Positions 24,101-33,645 are shown, counted from the stretch's first letter. The stretch: 64,000 nt of DNA from Colius striatus (GCF_028858725.1 NC_084774.1:10948001-11012000), one strand, 5' to 3'. Notes: generated by a model not told the origin, from the letters alone. Made by a program: numbers and translations.

Positions 24101-26136
24101 TCTGTGGCACAAATACTAGATCTATTAATAGTATATATGATGAAACACTAACCTCTTGTTGGCAGTTGAGCTGACTGTAGGCTGAGAGCTCTGTGTAGGA
24201 ATGTTTAGGATGCTGAGAAAGGATAACAGTTGGTTTCCATAGTCCAGCCTAAGAGGGTTTTGTTTTGCTCACTGGTGCATTAACACTAATAGCCAATTAA
24301 CAGTGAAGCAATGTTAGCCTTGAAACAAATACTTGCAACCTGATTGTTTGACTGTAGTGTGGTCCAGCTCTAACTGGATTGTGTGTCTGGACCCTCTGGC
24401 TATTTTTGCCTTTCCATTACCAGACTCACTGATGACTATGGCCTCTTAACAAGATTCATAGATGATGTGTTAATTCTGGGGTGTCTGAGTAAAGAAATGG
24501 ATTTTGTGAAAGCAGGACTATGCTGCACAGAATTCATCATCTTCCAGGACACACGTGTGGACACTCATCAGTGAGATGCCCCATTGCTGTTCCAAGAGCT
24601 GTGATCTTGCTGGTATTACATGGCAGTTAATGCCATCAGAGCCTTCTGAAATAGCCAGCTTGGACATGATTCTGCTGAATCACCAGGGTTATCTGTAACT
24701 CAGCTCCAACTGGAAGGCTTGCTCAGGCAGGGTCTATGTTCTGCCAGTGTCCTGCACACTCCTCATTGTAGCTGTTCTGAGTAGCGTGTTCATGGAGAAA
24801 ACTTCTCACAGGTGTAGCATGGATGGCAGGTAGCATCCACCATAAAGTCTGCCTTAATACTGAAGTGCAGGGCTGCCTGTTCAGTGTAAACCAGCTTGCC
24901 TTCACCCTCAGACCTGGCTCTTACAAGGTATGTAGTAGACAGGTCTCTGCAACATCTGCTGTGATCTGCATGGCTTTGATGTGGTGTTCTGTAGGTCAGG
25001 GTGGTTCAGTCTTATGATATGAATCATGAACCAGTTTGGGAGCCCAGAGGGAATCATACAGCAGTAGCCTGTGTGTCAGCAAGGCAGCAAAGCCCCTGGT
25101 GTTTCTGGACAAATAAGGAACTGTTCTTCCACAACAGATATCAGCCAGGTTAAATCAGTTTGTGCATCAGCTCTAGTTTGCTGCCAGCTGGACTTCTCCA
25201 GGATAATACTCATCATGGTTTTCCAAATAGGAGTCTTGCCCATATACTTTCCTGAGTTCTTATGGCACAGTGTTGCTGGAACCAGAGCTGTATGTTTGAC
25301 AGTGTCCTTTTTTTCCTGTTCCCAGTTTAAAAAGAGAGATGCGAAACCTGAGTGAAGAGTGCAGCCTGGAGCCCGTTACTGTCTCCATGGCTTATGTTTA
25401 CTTTGAGAAGCTCGTCCTCCAAGGCAAACTCAACAAACAGAACCGCAAACTGTGTGCTGGTGCTTGTGTTCTGCTCGCAGCCAAGATCAGCAGTGACCTC
25501 AGGAAACACGAAGTTAAACACCTTATAGATGTAAGTACTATGAGACTTGTTTCAGGTGCAGTCAAAACCTTCTCTCTACCTTACAGAACAAGGCAAAGAT
25601 TAAAGCCAAGACTTCCAGCAGTGTGTGCTTGCATTTGAGACTGGCTCTCAGAGTCAGTTTTATGTCTCATTAGGGCTCTTACTTAGCTTTTTCAAATTAA
25701 TTAAAACTCCCTAACTGGTGCAGTCCCTCCTCCTGATCCTACAGTGAGGTTATTTTTGCCCTTACATATGTCTACCCGAGAAACAGTAACTGCTGTGTGG
25801 GTGTCACAGCTGAGCTGATGAGCTGGTTTACTTCTCTGATCCCTGGCAACATTTTTGATTCTGTAGGTTACAGCTCAGGCCATGCATCACTGCCTCCTGT
25901 TCTGTGCTGACTTCATCTAACAGTGTGTTGATATCATGGGGATTAACTGATATCTTTCTTTTTCTTCCCTGTCTTTTATTTTACTGCTGTCACAGAAACT
26001 AGAAGAGAGATTCAGATTCAACAGAAGAGATCTCATTGGGTTTGAATTCACCGTCCTTGTAGCTTTGGAACTGGCTCTCTATCTTCCTGAAAACCAAGTT
26101 TTACCTCATTACAGACGGCTCACACAACAGTCTTAA
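5618..26136 (+). CDS. CABLES2: CABLES2, Cdk5 and Abl enzyme substrate 2 (nine coding exons, 501 aa)
   Basis: The exons are 5618-6120, 19547-19639, 20359-20436, 21856-21964, 22607-22772, 23425-23528, 23934-24040, 25326-25530 and 25996-26136. Every intron is GT-AG and the phases join into one 501-codon frame ending in TAA. The order is a Pro/Ala-rich low-complexity N-terminus (residues 1-167), a basic stretch with [12 protein letters not shown] (about 186-199), a conserved middle region (200-350) and a C-terminal cyclin-box-like region (about 352-501). CABLES proteins are adaptors that bring Cdk5, Cdk2 or Cdk3 together with Abl-type tyrosine kinases; CABLES2 is the less studied paralogue. The match to human CABLES2 from memory is close from residue 168 on, and the length is near the human protein (about 478 aa). 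The start chosen has A at -3 and G at +4; an in-frame ATG at 5546 would add 24 residues but has a weak context. Confidence 0.95.
6159..6190. repeat. CA/C-rich low-complexity run
   Basis: A short CA repeat passes into C-runs with ACC interruptions just inside intron 1 of CABLES2. It is simple sequence with no evident function, and length variation between individuals would be expected. Confidence 0.7.
8841..9168 (+). mobile_element. CR1 LINE 3' fragment in CABLES2 intron 1
   Basis: The stretch follows the CR1 3' end. It has the CTGAAAGGAGGTTGGAGGG-type segment, then GACAAGAGGAAAC, then CAGGCTGCCCAGGGAGGTAG. It ends with the eroded tail in which TTTAAAGG is followed by TTCAACTGAAATGATTATATGAT. 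It is 5'-truncated like most bird CR1 copies, is oriented with the gene, and is too diverged to code. It belongs to the same subfamily as the copies at 29290 and 39105. Confidence 0.85.
19547..19639 (+). CDS. CABLES2: CABLES2 coding exon 2 (residues 168-198)
   Basis: This short exon runs between a TTGCAG acceptor and a GTAAGT donor. It encodes a basic segment with several Lys and Arg residues and the conserved [17 protein letters not shown]. Phase 2 in and phase 2 out, consistent with both neighbours. Confidence 0.93.
20359..20436 (+). CDS. CABLES2: CABLES2 coding exon 3 (residues 199-224)
   Basis: This exon encodes [20 protein letters not shown] followed by EGLRI, a hydrophobic conserved block of the CABLES family. 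The acceptor is CTTACAG and the donor GTGGGT. Phase is 2 on both sides. Confidence 0.93.
21856..21964 (+). CDS. CABLES2: CABLES2 coding exon 4 (residues 225-261)
   Basis: This exon encodes a segment with [20 protein letters not shown] and GVELGADGK. It is strongly conserved with mammalian CABLES2, apart from the KMEG at its start. It enters in phase 2 and leaves in phase 0 at a GTAAGG donor. Confidence 0.93.
22607..22772 (+). CDS. CABLES2: CABLES2 coding exon 5 (residues 262-316)
   Basis: This exon encodes [20 protein letters not shown] and then a less conserved Ser/Pro/Arg-rich linker. Its acceptor follows a long T/C tract ending TTTAAG, and its donor is GTAAGG. It enters in phase 0 and leaves in phase 1. 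Confidence 0.92.
23425..23528 (+). CDS. CABLES2: CABLES2 coding exon 6 (residues 317-351)
   Basis: This exon encodes [20 protein letters not shown] and IFASYM, a family signature just before the cyclin-box region. The acceptor is GTTCCTTCAG and the donor GTGAGT. It enters in phase 1 and leaves in phase 0. Confidence 0.95.
23934..24040 (+). CDS. CABLES2: CABLES2 coding exon 7 (residues 352-386)
   Basis: This exon opens the C-terminal cyclin-box-like region and encodes [20 protein letters not shown] and the following helix. Its acceptor is TGTGTTTCAG and its donor GTAAGA. It leaves in phase 2. Confidence 0.95.
25326..25530 (+). CDS. CABLES2: CABLES2 coding exon 8 (residues 387-455)
   Basis: This is the core of the cyclin-box-like fold. 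It encodes [20 protein letters not shown] and [20 protein letters not shown], which match the helices of cyclin boxes. The acceptor is CTGTTCCCAG and the donor GTAAGT. It enters in phase 2 and leaves in phase 0. Confidence 0.95.
25996..26136 (+). CDS. CABLES2: CABLES2 coding exon 9 with stop codon (residues 456-501)
   Basis: This last coding exon encodes [20 protein letters not shown] and the final helix, ending LTQQS before TAA at 26134-26136. It completes the cyclin-box-like region at the expected length, so the gene appears intact. Confidence 0.95.
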   Translation, partial: KLEERFRFNRRDLIGFEFTVLVALELALYLPENQVLPHYRRLTQQS

Positions 26137-29080
26137 CCAAAACTACGTTCCAGCTGGCAGCTGGTGACGCTGGAGAACTCACCGAAGGCTGCTGGTGAAG
26201 TTGCCACTGGCTTGGGAGCATCCTGCCGTGGCTGCAACCAGATTGGAACTCTGCAGTGCGTTGTTAAACTGTCGCGGTGTGTGTTACGGACACATGTGCC
26301 AAGTCCAGGGGATGGTACGAGAAGAGTTGTTGAACTTTATTTTCTTTTGGACATTTAAAGCACAAATATTCACCAGTCAGCTGTCACAGCTGTTTATTGT
26401 TTCTTATTTATCTTTTTGGGTTGACTAAAACTGTCCTTCTCTATGAAGAATCCTAAGGGTATTGTTTCCTTTTGTTTGTTTTTAGGCCTTTATTGTATTC
26501 CTTGAGACTAGAGGAAGCATCACTTCCATTCCAGTGTACCATGAAGTTCACATGTTTCTAAGAATCTTCTTGCATTTTTACATTAAGGAGATGCATACTT
26601 TATTTTTTTAAAGATGTGCCTAAAACTGGCTGGTCTGGTACCAGTGCTTTTTAAGTTACTTCTGTTACTTAGTGGGGAATCCAGAACTTGTATAGCCATT
26701 TACTCTTTATCTGCATTGGCCTTGCATATAAGGAAAACAATTCCAGTATATCTGCACTAAGGATACACAGGGCATCTATTCTCTACTATAGATCTGTAAG
26801 TAGGGAGATTGAAATTACTCTGTTCCAATTCAGTTAACTATTAGTACCTTAAGAATACTCATTTTATTTAGAGGAGAGCTCGTTTGAAAACCTGTCACGA
26901 AGTACCACATGTTGAACAAAGTAGCTGCAGCACAGAAATTGCCATCCTGATTCACTCTTCAGTGGAAGATGAGTGCTTGACTGAGCAATTTGCTGTCAAA
27001 TGTATCATTTTTACTTTGTTTCAGTGTTCTGTAGTCTGAAATAAGCACCTTTTTGGTATGACTGTATTATATATGGTCTTAACGTGCTCTCAGCAGATGT
27101 TGAAGTCAGTAGAGCTACTGCTGCCAAACTAAGCCAATGAAACAAAGCATGCTCAATATTAAAATGCTACTTTTTTACTCTGTTCTTCCAAGCATTTCAT
27201 CACTGTGATGGTCCTGGCATTTGTTGCACATCTGAACAGCCACTTAACCAACAGCACTCTAATGCTTACCCAGAGGTGAAATAACTTCTCTGACCATTGG
27301 CTATTCTTTCAGTTATGTTTAAATACCCAGGTTGGGAATGAACTCTTGATTATATGTGGAACTTTCTGTTATACTGGTTCTTGGGTTTATTTTCTGAAGC
27401 AATATTACCATACAAGTAACTGTGTCCATTTGCAAGGAACAAAACTGATGCTTGGCTATTATGAGTGAGAAATGTGTACTTTAAGTTTGACTCTTAAATG
27501 AAATACTAGATAGACCTTGTACTGAGGTAAGAGACCTGCTATCTAATATGTAAAGTAATGTAAATTCTTGTTCCTTGTATTAAATGTTTGGTTGTAGCCA
27601 AAAGCAAAGCTGAATCTTTGCTCTTCAGCTTTGTTTTGTCTGAAGCTGATTTGGCTTCCTTAGAATTGCAGCAAACTTTACTGGAGCCCCTTTAAGTAAG
27701 GCTCTAAATGTATTTTTCATGTATAATAACTACAGTGACTATCAAATCTTTTGTAACTGTGTTCAGCTGTATGTAGCTTCCAGTTATTTGTGTAGAATTT
27801 AAAATGCTTGTGATTTCTCTTTAACACACAGGACTTTCCAGTCTCCATAAGTGAGATGGTAGATAGGCAGACAATAAGCTTGCCAGTTACCTTCCAAAAG
27901 GTTTCAAAAATTGCCTACTAGTTAAACTCTCTACTGAATATAGCTACCCTTGCATGCAAGAAATAGTGATGTACTAAACACCTAGTGTATAACGAGCCTT
28001 CTAATCAGCAAACAGTGGTGAAGGACAGCTGAAGTGATCCACTGCTTCCTAAAGTCATCAGGGGATGATGGCACAGAGGCAGAACTGAGCAAAGACATTT
28101 CTTGCATGGTATCTCCAAAGCTAGCAAAATCAAAAAATGTCCGTCTCTGGCAACTTCTTTGTCTAGTGTATAAAGAGTTTTCTGTGACAGTTAACCTTCC
28201 TTTCTTACCATCTAAGGGGAAACAAATGCACTTTGGTTTGCAGCACTTTGCAGTCTCTATTCAGTGGAAGTTTGCCTAGTTGCAGTGGGCATTGGGGCCC
28301 TAGTTACACTCCCAGAATCTACAGTTTCACATCAAACCAGCAAGCTTTTGTTTTCTCTTTCAGAAGAACAACTTAGGATAAGGAGCGTTAAATTGCAGAA
28401 TTCTGAAAAAATGTCTAAAGGATCCTGTAAATGTTGGCTTGGGCATGTGCAGTGTTCTGGAGCCCAGAAGCTGTTTGGAGCACAGGTTGGAAATGATACA
28501 TTGGAGCAAATGCTGTGCTGCTGTCTCTGCCAGAGCGTGGGTTTGGGGTCAATGTCATCCAGAGGCACTGTCTGCAGCTTGTACATCTGTACCTCTGTTT
28601 CTGCACAGATACCACAGCAGTCCTTCTGCAGAGGTGCAGTGACTTGTGTGTCAATGTGTTGGTTTTTTCTGTCTCAAGGATGTAGCCTACAGTCCTGTGT
28701 GGGAATTCCTCTTTTCACCTAAATCTGCCACCATGTGGCAAAGGACTATTACTGCGTTATCCATTAATAAACTGAAACTGGGACCCAAAAGAGTTGATGG
28801 ATCTGTTGGCTTTACATTTTCACAGCCCAACTCCTCTGGCTTTGAAGAGAAAGGCTGGTTGAGGCCAAGGGGTGGCCTTGCACTGTGTAAAGATGCTGCT
28901 GGGTTGCCTCAGCAAGGAGAACTCTCTTGATAAGAGGCTGTACACTTTTATGTCAACAATAGTTATGTTTTTGTCATTCCATTATTTAAAAGTCTGAGTT
29001 GTATCTGGTTCTTTTTTGTTTCCTTCATGAACTCGTGACATTAAGATGATATGAAATAAACTGTTTTGGTACATGTTTTG
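26137..29080 (+). other. CABLES2: CABLES2 3'UTR (up to about 2.9 kb)
   Basis: After the stop codon the sequence is AT-rich with no splice-bounded frames, as expected of a 3'UTR. Candidate poly(A) signals are ATTAAA at 27579-27584, AATAAA at 28766-28771 and AATAAA at 29055-29060. The last is followed by GT-rich sequence and is the best distal end. Alternative 3' ends are likely. The exact length is an inference. Confidence 0.6.
29055..29060 (+). terminator. Distal poly(A) signal of CABLES2
   Basis: AATAAA is followed within 30 bases by TTTTGGTACATGTTTTGT, a GT-rich downstream element. It is the last signal before the CR1 fragment and the RPS21 promoter. Confidence 0.55.
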
Positions 29081-29289
29081 TAACCAATGGTCTTGTTTCA
29101 GCCTCATCTTTGGCTTTGCAGGAGAGTGGTTTGCCCTTCAACTTCAGCATGCCACGGCCCACTGTGGCTGTGGGGAGAGAGGGGAACACCATGGCCCATG
29201 GTACCTGGGTGGGGGTGGGACCTCTCTGCCCCCCTGAGGATGGCACCCAGGAGGTGAGGTTGCATCTCAGGTACTGTGCTCAGTTTTAA

Positions 29290-29640
29290 CATTGAGGGGG
29301 TGCAGAGGTGGACACTGAAGCTGAGGATGGGGCTGGAGCACAAGGCTGATGGGGAGCAGCTGAGGGAATGGGGCTGTTGAGCCTGGAGGAGGCTGAGGGG
29401 AGACAGCAGCACTCTGCCACTCCCTCACAGGAGGCTGGAGGGAGCTGGGGCTCGGTCTCTCCAGTAATCATTGATAGAACAAGAGGAAATGGGCTCAGGT
29501 TGCCCCAGGGGAGGTTGAGGCTGGAGCTGAGGCAGAACTGTTTCCCTGAGAGGGGTGTCAGCCCCTGTGCCAGGCTGCCCAGGGAGCTGAGGCAGTGCCC
29601 AGCCCTGGAGGGATCCCAAAGCCGTGGGGTGGAGGTGGGC
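29290..29640 (+). mobile_element. CR1 LINE 3' fragment between CABLES2 and RPS21
   Basis: The CR1 order is visible: GGCTGGAGCACAAGG, then GAGCCTGGAGGAGGCTGAGG, then CAGGCTGCCCAGGGAGC and CCAGCCCTGGAGG. The terminal part is lost and the match stops at the start of the RPS21 CpG island. The copy fills most of the 0.7-kb spacer between the two genes. It is non-coding and oriented with both of them. Confidence 0.85.
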
Positions 29641-30010
29641 GGGACGAGGGCAGCACTCGCTGCTCTCGGAGCCGTTTCCCACGGCAGTGCCTCTGCAGCT
29701 CCGTCCTCCCGCTGCCGCCTCAGCGCCGGGAGCGGCCATCGCGAGCGTTCCGCCGGAAGCTCTTGGCGCGCTCGCCGCCGTATTTCCGCTTCCGCCGCGC
29801 TGCCGCCCTTTTCCGCCGCCGAACACGCGAGGTAGGAGCGGCGCCGGCCGCGGCTCCGCGGGGAGGGCCCGGGGCGGCGGAGCTCGGCGCGGGGGGCGCC
29901 GGCCAGGGCTCTCCTCTCGGTTCCGGGGCTGCTGTGGAGCCGGGGCGGGGTCCGGCGGGCCCGCTCGGCGCAGGCCGGGCCCTGTGGGGGCAGCCCGTGA
30001 TCCCGGCCTT
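29640..30010 (+). promoter_or_regulatory. CpG-island promoter of RPS21 with ETS-type site and TOP start
   Basis: GC and CpG content rise abruptly here. CCGGAAG, an ETS/GABP-type site common in ribosomal protein promoters, lies at 29753-29759. A C followed by TTTTCC at about 29808 fits a 5' terminal oligopyrimidine (TOP) transcription start. TOP mRNAs are translated under mTOR/LARP1 control, so RPS21 probably is too. The exact start is inferred. Confidence 0.7.
29808..29831 (+). other. RPS21: RPS21 exon 1 (5'UTR, non-coding)
   Basis: A pyrimidine-rich leader runs to the donor at 29832 (GAG followed by GTAGGA). It joins a coding exon whose acceptor is CCTTGTAG at 30021. The resulting 5'UTR of about 68 bases is short, as usual for ribosomal protein genes. 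The left end is approximate. Confidence 0.65.
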
Positions 30011-30021
30011 GTTCCTTGTAG

Positions 30022-30115
30022 GCATCCCCGCTCTGTGCTTGTGCCTCAGCGGCCGCCCGACAGAGATGCAGAACGACGCTGGGGAGTTCGTGGACCTCTA
30101 CGTCCCTCGGAAATG
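30022..30115 (+). CDS. RPS21: RPS21 exon 2 (start codon at 30066)
   Basis: The exon has 44 bases of 5'UTR followed by ATG in a good context (G at -3). It encodes residues 1-16 and the first two bases of Cys17. The donor is GTGAGC. Confidence 0.95.
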
Positions 30116-33100
30116 GTGAGCAGTTCTCTTCAGCGGGCGGGCATGGCGGGTGTGCGGGGCCTGTGCCCCGAGGAGCCGGGCCCACGGCAGCAAACCGCAC
30201 CAGAGAATCGCACAGTCGTTTCGGTTGGAAAAGGCTTTTAAGACCATCGAGTCCAACCACAAGAGGCCGATACACTCAGGGCAAAAGCAGTTTTGGGTTG
30301 GAGCCAAGACTTGTGGGAAAAGGAAACCCAACACCTTTTTTTCCCCTCTTTCCGTGTTTTCAGGAATCTTGCAAAAAATAAGCAAAGCAAAAACTTAAAG
30401 GAGTTCTTTTAAGAACAGCTCACGTGTGGCTCGTTTCAGAAGTGAATGTGTGTGTCTGTGGTACTCTGGTGTCTGTGCCACAAGCTCACACAGTGATCCT
30501 GTTAAGCAATCACATGTTGCTTTGCTAACACGTTTCAAGTACAGTCCTGAGGTTGTAATGAATGAAAACCCTGTAAAAAAGGAAACACTTTTTATACAGT
30601 TTGTTAGGTTTAAGGCAAATCTTTTCTATAGCCTTCTGAGGGTTTGCAACTTGAGTGTCTCAGCAACCAGAGCTGTAATGGCTTGCTGTGGAAAAAGCAT
30701 GGAAACTGCATTTGCAGGACTTACCACGGTTACTGTCTTTTCTGCAGTTTAGAAAAGCGAAATGACATATTCTATGTGTTTTGAAGGCCTGTGCTGCTGT
30801 GTACATACTGTGCACGCTGTGTGAGGGTGACTTGGGCATACAAAAAGCAAACTGAAGGGCTAGTTGGCAACTCGGCATGACACTACGAAGTGAAAATCTC
30901 ATGAAATATACTTAAAACTGCATTTTTATTTCCCTAAACAATGAAAGCTTAAATTGCTGCTGTGTCAATTTCACATGCAGCTTTACCTTGCTTGTAGCTT
31001 TGGCTTTAACGGGTTCTTTCCGTTGTCACTGTCAGTTTCCTTTAGTTTAAATACATCTCGTTGCTTTTATTCCTTAGCTCTGCCAGCAACCGAATCATTG
31101 GTGCTAAGGATCATGCTTCTATTCAGATCAATATTTCTGAGGTAAGTTTCATAGCAGAAGTTTTTGATAGAAGTGAAGAAATACAACAGCTTGTGATGTG
31201 TCTCTAAATAACTTACGAGAGGCCGTGTCAGTGTAGAGCTCTAGGGCTTTCAAACATACACAGACATTGCTCTTAGCCCTGGCCATATTTCAACCTGTTG
31301 GAAAATATTCATTAGAGGGGATTTCATGAAGCCCTGTACAGTCTGTTGCAGTGCTTAGCCTTTTGACTAGGTATAACTTCCTAACTTTAGACATTTAGAG
31401 TTAAAAACTAGGGAATTCCTTGTCCTGAAGGAAAGAAGGAGAAAAAAATCCCACTTGTTTCAGGGAGATTCTTATCCCTTTCACCTTCATCTGGCTGTAT
31501 GAAAGTACCATTCTTCAGTCTGTCCTTGTGCACTGTTGTTTTTAGGTTTTCAATCTTGGTCTTCACTGTGCTTTTTACTTGAGGAAAAATGCAGTTTCCA
31601 GAGCAGAACTCTTATTTCTGATCTGCTTTGCTTGACTCAAATGCCACCTTCCATGTTTGCCTTGGGTTTTTGTAGCTGGCAGAGAAATATTTTCAGGGCT
31701 TGACTAACAATGTATATCTTTGGGGGCTTGATAAGTGTGATGGATGGAAGAGCAGTGACATTGTGTAAGCATCTGTGTGGAGCAACTTGCTTGTGATTAC
31801 AGGTTGACAAGGTAACAGGCAGAGTGAACGGCCAGTTCAAAACCTATGCCATTTGTGGACCGATTCGTAGGATGGTAAGTGTGGAGCTACAAAGGATTGT
31901 GCTGCTTTTTATAGTGATCCACCTCTTCTGTAGATATCTGTTAGGCCCAGAAAACACAACATGCCTTCAGCTCATTCTAGAGGAGCTTTGTGGGGATAAT
32001 GAAGACAGATGAAGTGAACAAATTCACTTCCAAGAATCAAGCCATTCAGCGAGATCTCGACCGGCTTGAGAGTTGGGCAGAGAGGAACCTCATCAGGTTC
32101 AACAAGGACAAGTGCAGAGTCCTGCATCTGGAAAGGAACAACCCCCTGCACCAGGACAGGCTGGGGGTCGAACTGCTGAAGAGCAGCTCTGCAGGGAGAG
32201 ACCTGGGAGTGCTGATTGATAATAAACTAAACATGAGCCAGCAATGTGCCCTCGTGGCCAAGAAGGCCAGTGGCATCCTGGGATGCATCAAGAACAGTGT
32301 GGCCAGCAGGTTGAGGGAGGTTCTTCTCCCCCTCTACTCTGCCCTGGTGAGGCCTCATCTGGAGTCCTGTGTCCAGTTCTGGGCTCCTCAGCTCAAGAGG
32401 GACAGAGAACTGCTGGAGAGAGCCCAGTGCAGGGCCACCAAGATGATCAAGGGACTGGAACATCTTTCATATAAGGAAAGGCTGCGGGACCTGGGGCTGT
32501 TTAGTCTGGAGAAGAGTAGACTGAGGGGAGATCTTATTAACATTTATAAATATCTAAAGGTTGAGTGTCAGGAGGTTGGGACATCCCTCTTTTCTGTAGT
32601 AGATAGCAACAGGACAAGGGGTGATGAGATGAATCTGGAACACAAAAAGTTCCACTTAAACATAAGAAAAAACTTATTTCACCGTGAGAGTGAGGGAGCC
32701 CTGGCACAGGCCGCCCAGAGGGGATGTCGAGGCTCCTTCCTTGGAGGTCTTCAAGACCCACCTGGACATGTTCCTGTGTGACCTGATCTAGATGACCCAG
32801 CTTCTGCAGGGGGGTTGGACTGGATGATCTCTAAAGGTCCCTTCCAACCCCCACCATTCTGTGATTCTATGAATCAGTTTCTTTTGGTTTTTTTTCCCTC
32901 AGCCCTGTGGTTTATAGAGTTATGTATGTTATTGGAGCTTTTTAAACCACTGAAGGATGCAAGTGGATTTTTTTCTTTTTAAGGATGTACCAAGTCTCTA
33001 ATATCTGGCTGGTGCCTCTTGTTTATGATTGTTGAGATGACACTATCATAACTTACATTTGTTAAACGTGGTGTGAAGCTTCTTAGAGTTCATCAGAAGT

Positions 33101-33583
33101 CTGGTCACACAGAAATCTCTCTTCCTAATGCAATTGTATATTTTGTCTGTTTCTTGTCCTAAAAGATGACAAATAATTTAACAGCTTGTTTTGAAAACAC
33201 TAATCTGTGCCCATGAAATGTAGCGATCTGTGGAAAACGTTGTGCATTTCACTCCCAGCATTAAGTGCTGCAGCTGCCTCTCTTTTGAAGTGTATCAGCA
33301 GTGATTTGGTCACTTCAGAATCCTCTTTTATTTATTTAAAGGGTGAATCAGATGACTCCATTCTGCGTCTGGCAAAAAATGACGGAATTGTTTCCAAGTA
33401 CGTATATTTATCCTCTTAACTCTTGCAGGAGTAACTTGCCTTAATCAAACCAGCTTGTAGGATGACAATGTATACACTGTATTTATAGGATGATTACACA
33501 GTGGGCCAAAAATATTTACTCAAGCTGTTGAAGCAAACTACTTAGTAACTATGTTTGTTTTCTTTTCTTCTAGGAACTTTTAA
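30066..33583 (+). CDS. RPS21: RPS21, 40S ribosomal protein S21 (eS21), five coding exons, 83 aa
   Basis: The coding segments are 30066-30115, 31078-31141, 31803-31874, 33342-33397 and 33574-33583. They join in frame into 83 residues, from [20 protein letters not shown] to GIVSKNF, the full length of vertebrate eS21. eS21 is a small structural protein of the 40S subunit, needed in late 18S rRNA maturation, and acts in the nucleolus and cytoplasm. The exon layout, with the final coding exon carrying only the end of one codon, two codons and the stop, is typical. Compared with human as I recall it, residue 58 is Pro instead of Ala and residue 75 is Asn instead of Ala. The presence of introns and a promoter shows it is the functional gene and not a processed pseudogene. 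Confidence 0.97.
30203..30262 (-). mobile_element. Short CR1 3' terminus in RPS21 intron 2
   Basis: Read on the minus strand this is the terminal part of a CR1: on the plus strand AGAATCG, then TCGTTTCGGTTGGAAAAGGC, then GACCATCGAGTCCAACC. Only about 60 bases survive. It lies about 90 bases after the RPS21 exon 2 donor and opposite to the gene. Confidence 0.75.
31078..31141 (+). CDS. RPS21: RPS21 exon 3 (residues 17-38)
   Basis: This exon encodes [20 protein letters not shown] and ends at Glu38 before GTAAGT. Its acceptor is TATTCCTTAG. It enters in phase 2 and leaves in phase 0. Confidence 0.96.
31803..31874 (+). CDS. RPS21: RPS21 exon 4 (residues 39-62)
   Basis: This exon encodes [20 protein letters not shown] followed by IRRM. 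It is exactly 24 codons in phase 0, with acceptor GATTACAG and donor GTAAGT. Pro58 replaces the Ala I expect from mammals. Confidence 0.96.
31985..32872 (+). mobile_element. CR1 LINE with reverse-transcriptase ORF remnant in RPS21 intron 4
   Basis: This is the best preserved CR1 in the window. From 31999 to about 32672 it stays open and encodes the C-terminal part of the CR1 ORF2 protein, with family blocks such as [58 protein letters not shown] and [20 protein letters not shown]. One extra base at about 32673-32680 shifts the frame, so the last 30 or so codons continue in the next frame to a stop at 32789-32791. The 3' end has the diagnostic TAAAGGTCCCTTCCAACCC and ATTCTGTGATTCTATG repeats. 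It is 5'-truncated, lacks the endonuclease and catalytic RT core, and cannot move by itself. It lies in the sense direction of RPS21. Confidence 0.93.
33342..33397 (+). CDS. RPS21: RPS21 exon 5 (residues 63-80 plus two bases)
   Basis: This exon encodes [18 protein letters not shown]. The acceptor is TTTATTTAAAG and the donor GTACGT. It leaves in phase 2 within the Lys81 codon. Confidence 0.95.
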
Positions 33584-33645
33584 CTGAGGAAACTCTGGTA
33601 TGGAACATCTGATGTAAAATAAACAGTTCAAACCTATATTGTGCT
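33574..33645 (+). CDS. RPS21: RPS21 exon 6 (residues 81-83, stop, 3'UTR)
   Basis: The acceptor TTCTTCTAG is followed by one base completing Lys81, then Asn, Phe and TAA at 33581-33583. The 3'UTR is only about 60 bases. AATAAA at 33618-33623 is followed by a GT-rich element, so the transcript ends at about 33645. Confidence 0.93.
33618..33623 (+). terminator. Poly(A) signal of RPS21
   Basis: AATAAA lies 35 bases after the stop codon and is followed by TTGTGCTGTGCCTTTTGTT. Short 3'UTRs of this kind are normal for ribosomal protein mRNAs. Confidence 0.85.

Noticed and set aside
29286-30275. Minus-strand open frame of 329 codons over the RPS21 promoter
   Set aside because: It runs antisense through a CR1 fragment and a CpG island. 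Both are stop-poor, and no protein family is recognisable.
31999-32781. Intact protein-coding gene of about 260 codons within RPS21
   Set aside because: It is the C-terminal part of CR1 ORF2, truncated at the 5' end and frameshifted near 32675, with the CR1 tail behind it.
30116-33573. Intronic snoRNAs in RPS21
   Set aside because: Ribosomal protein genes often host them, but I saw no C/D or H/ACA box pair with correct spacing in these introns by eye. A snoRNA scan would settle it.
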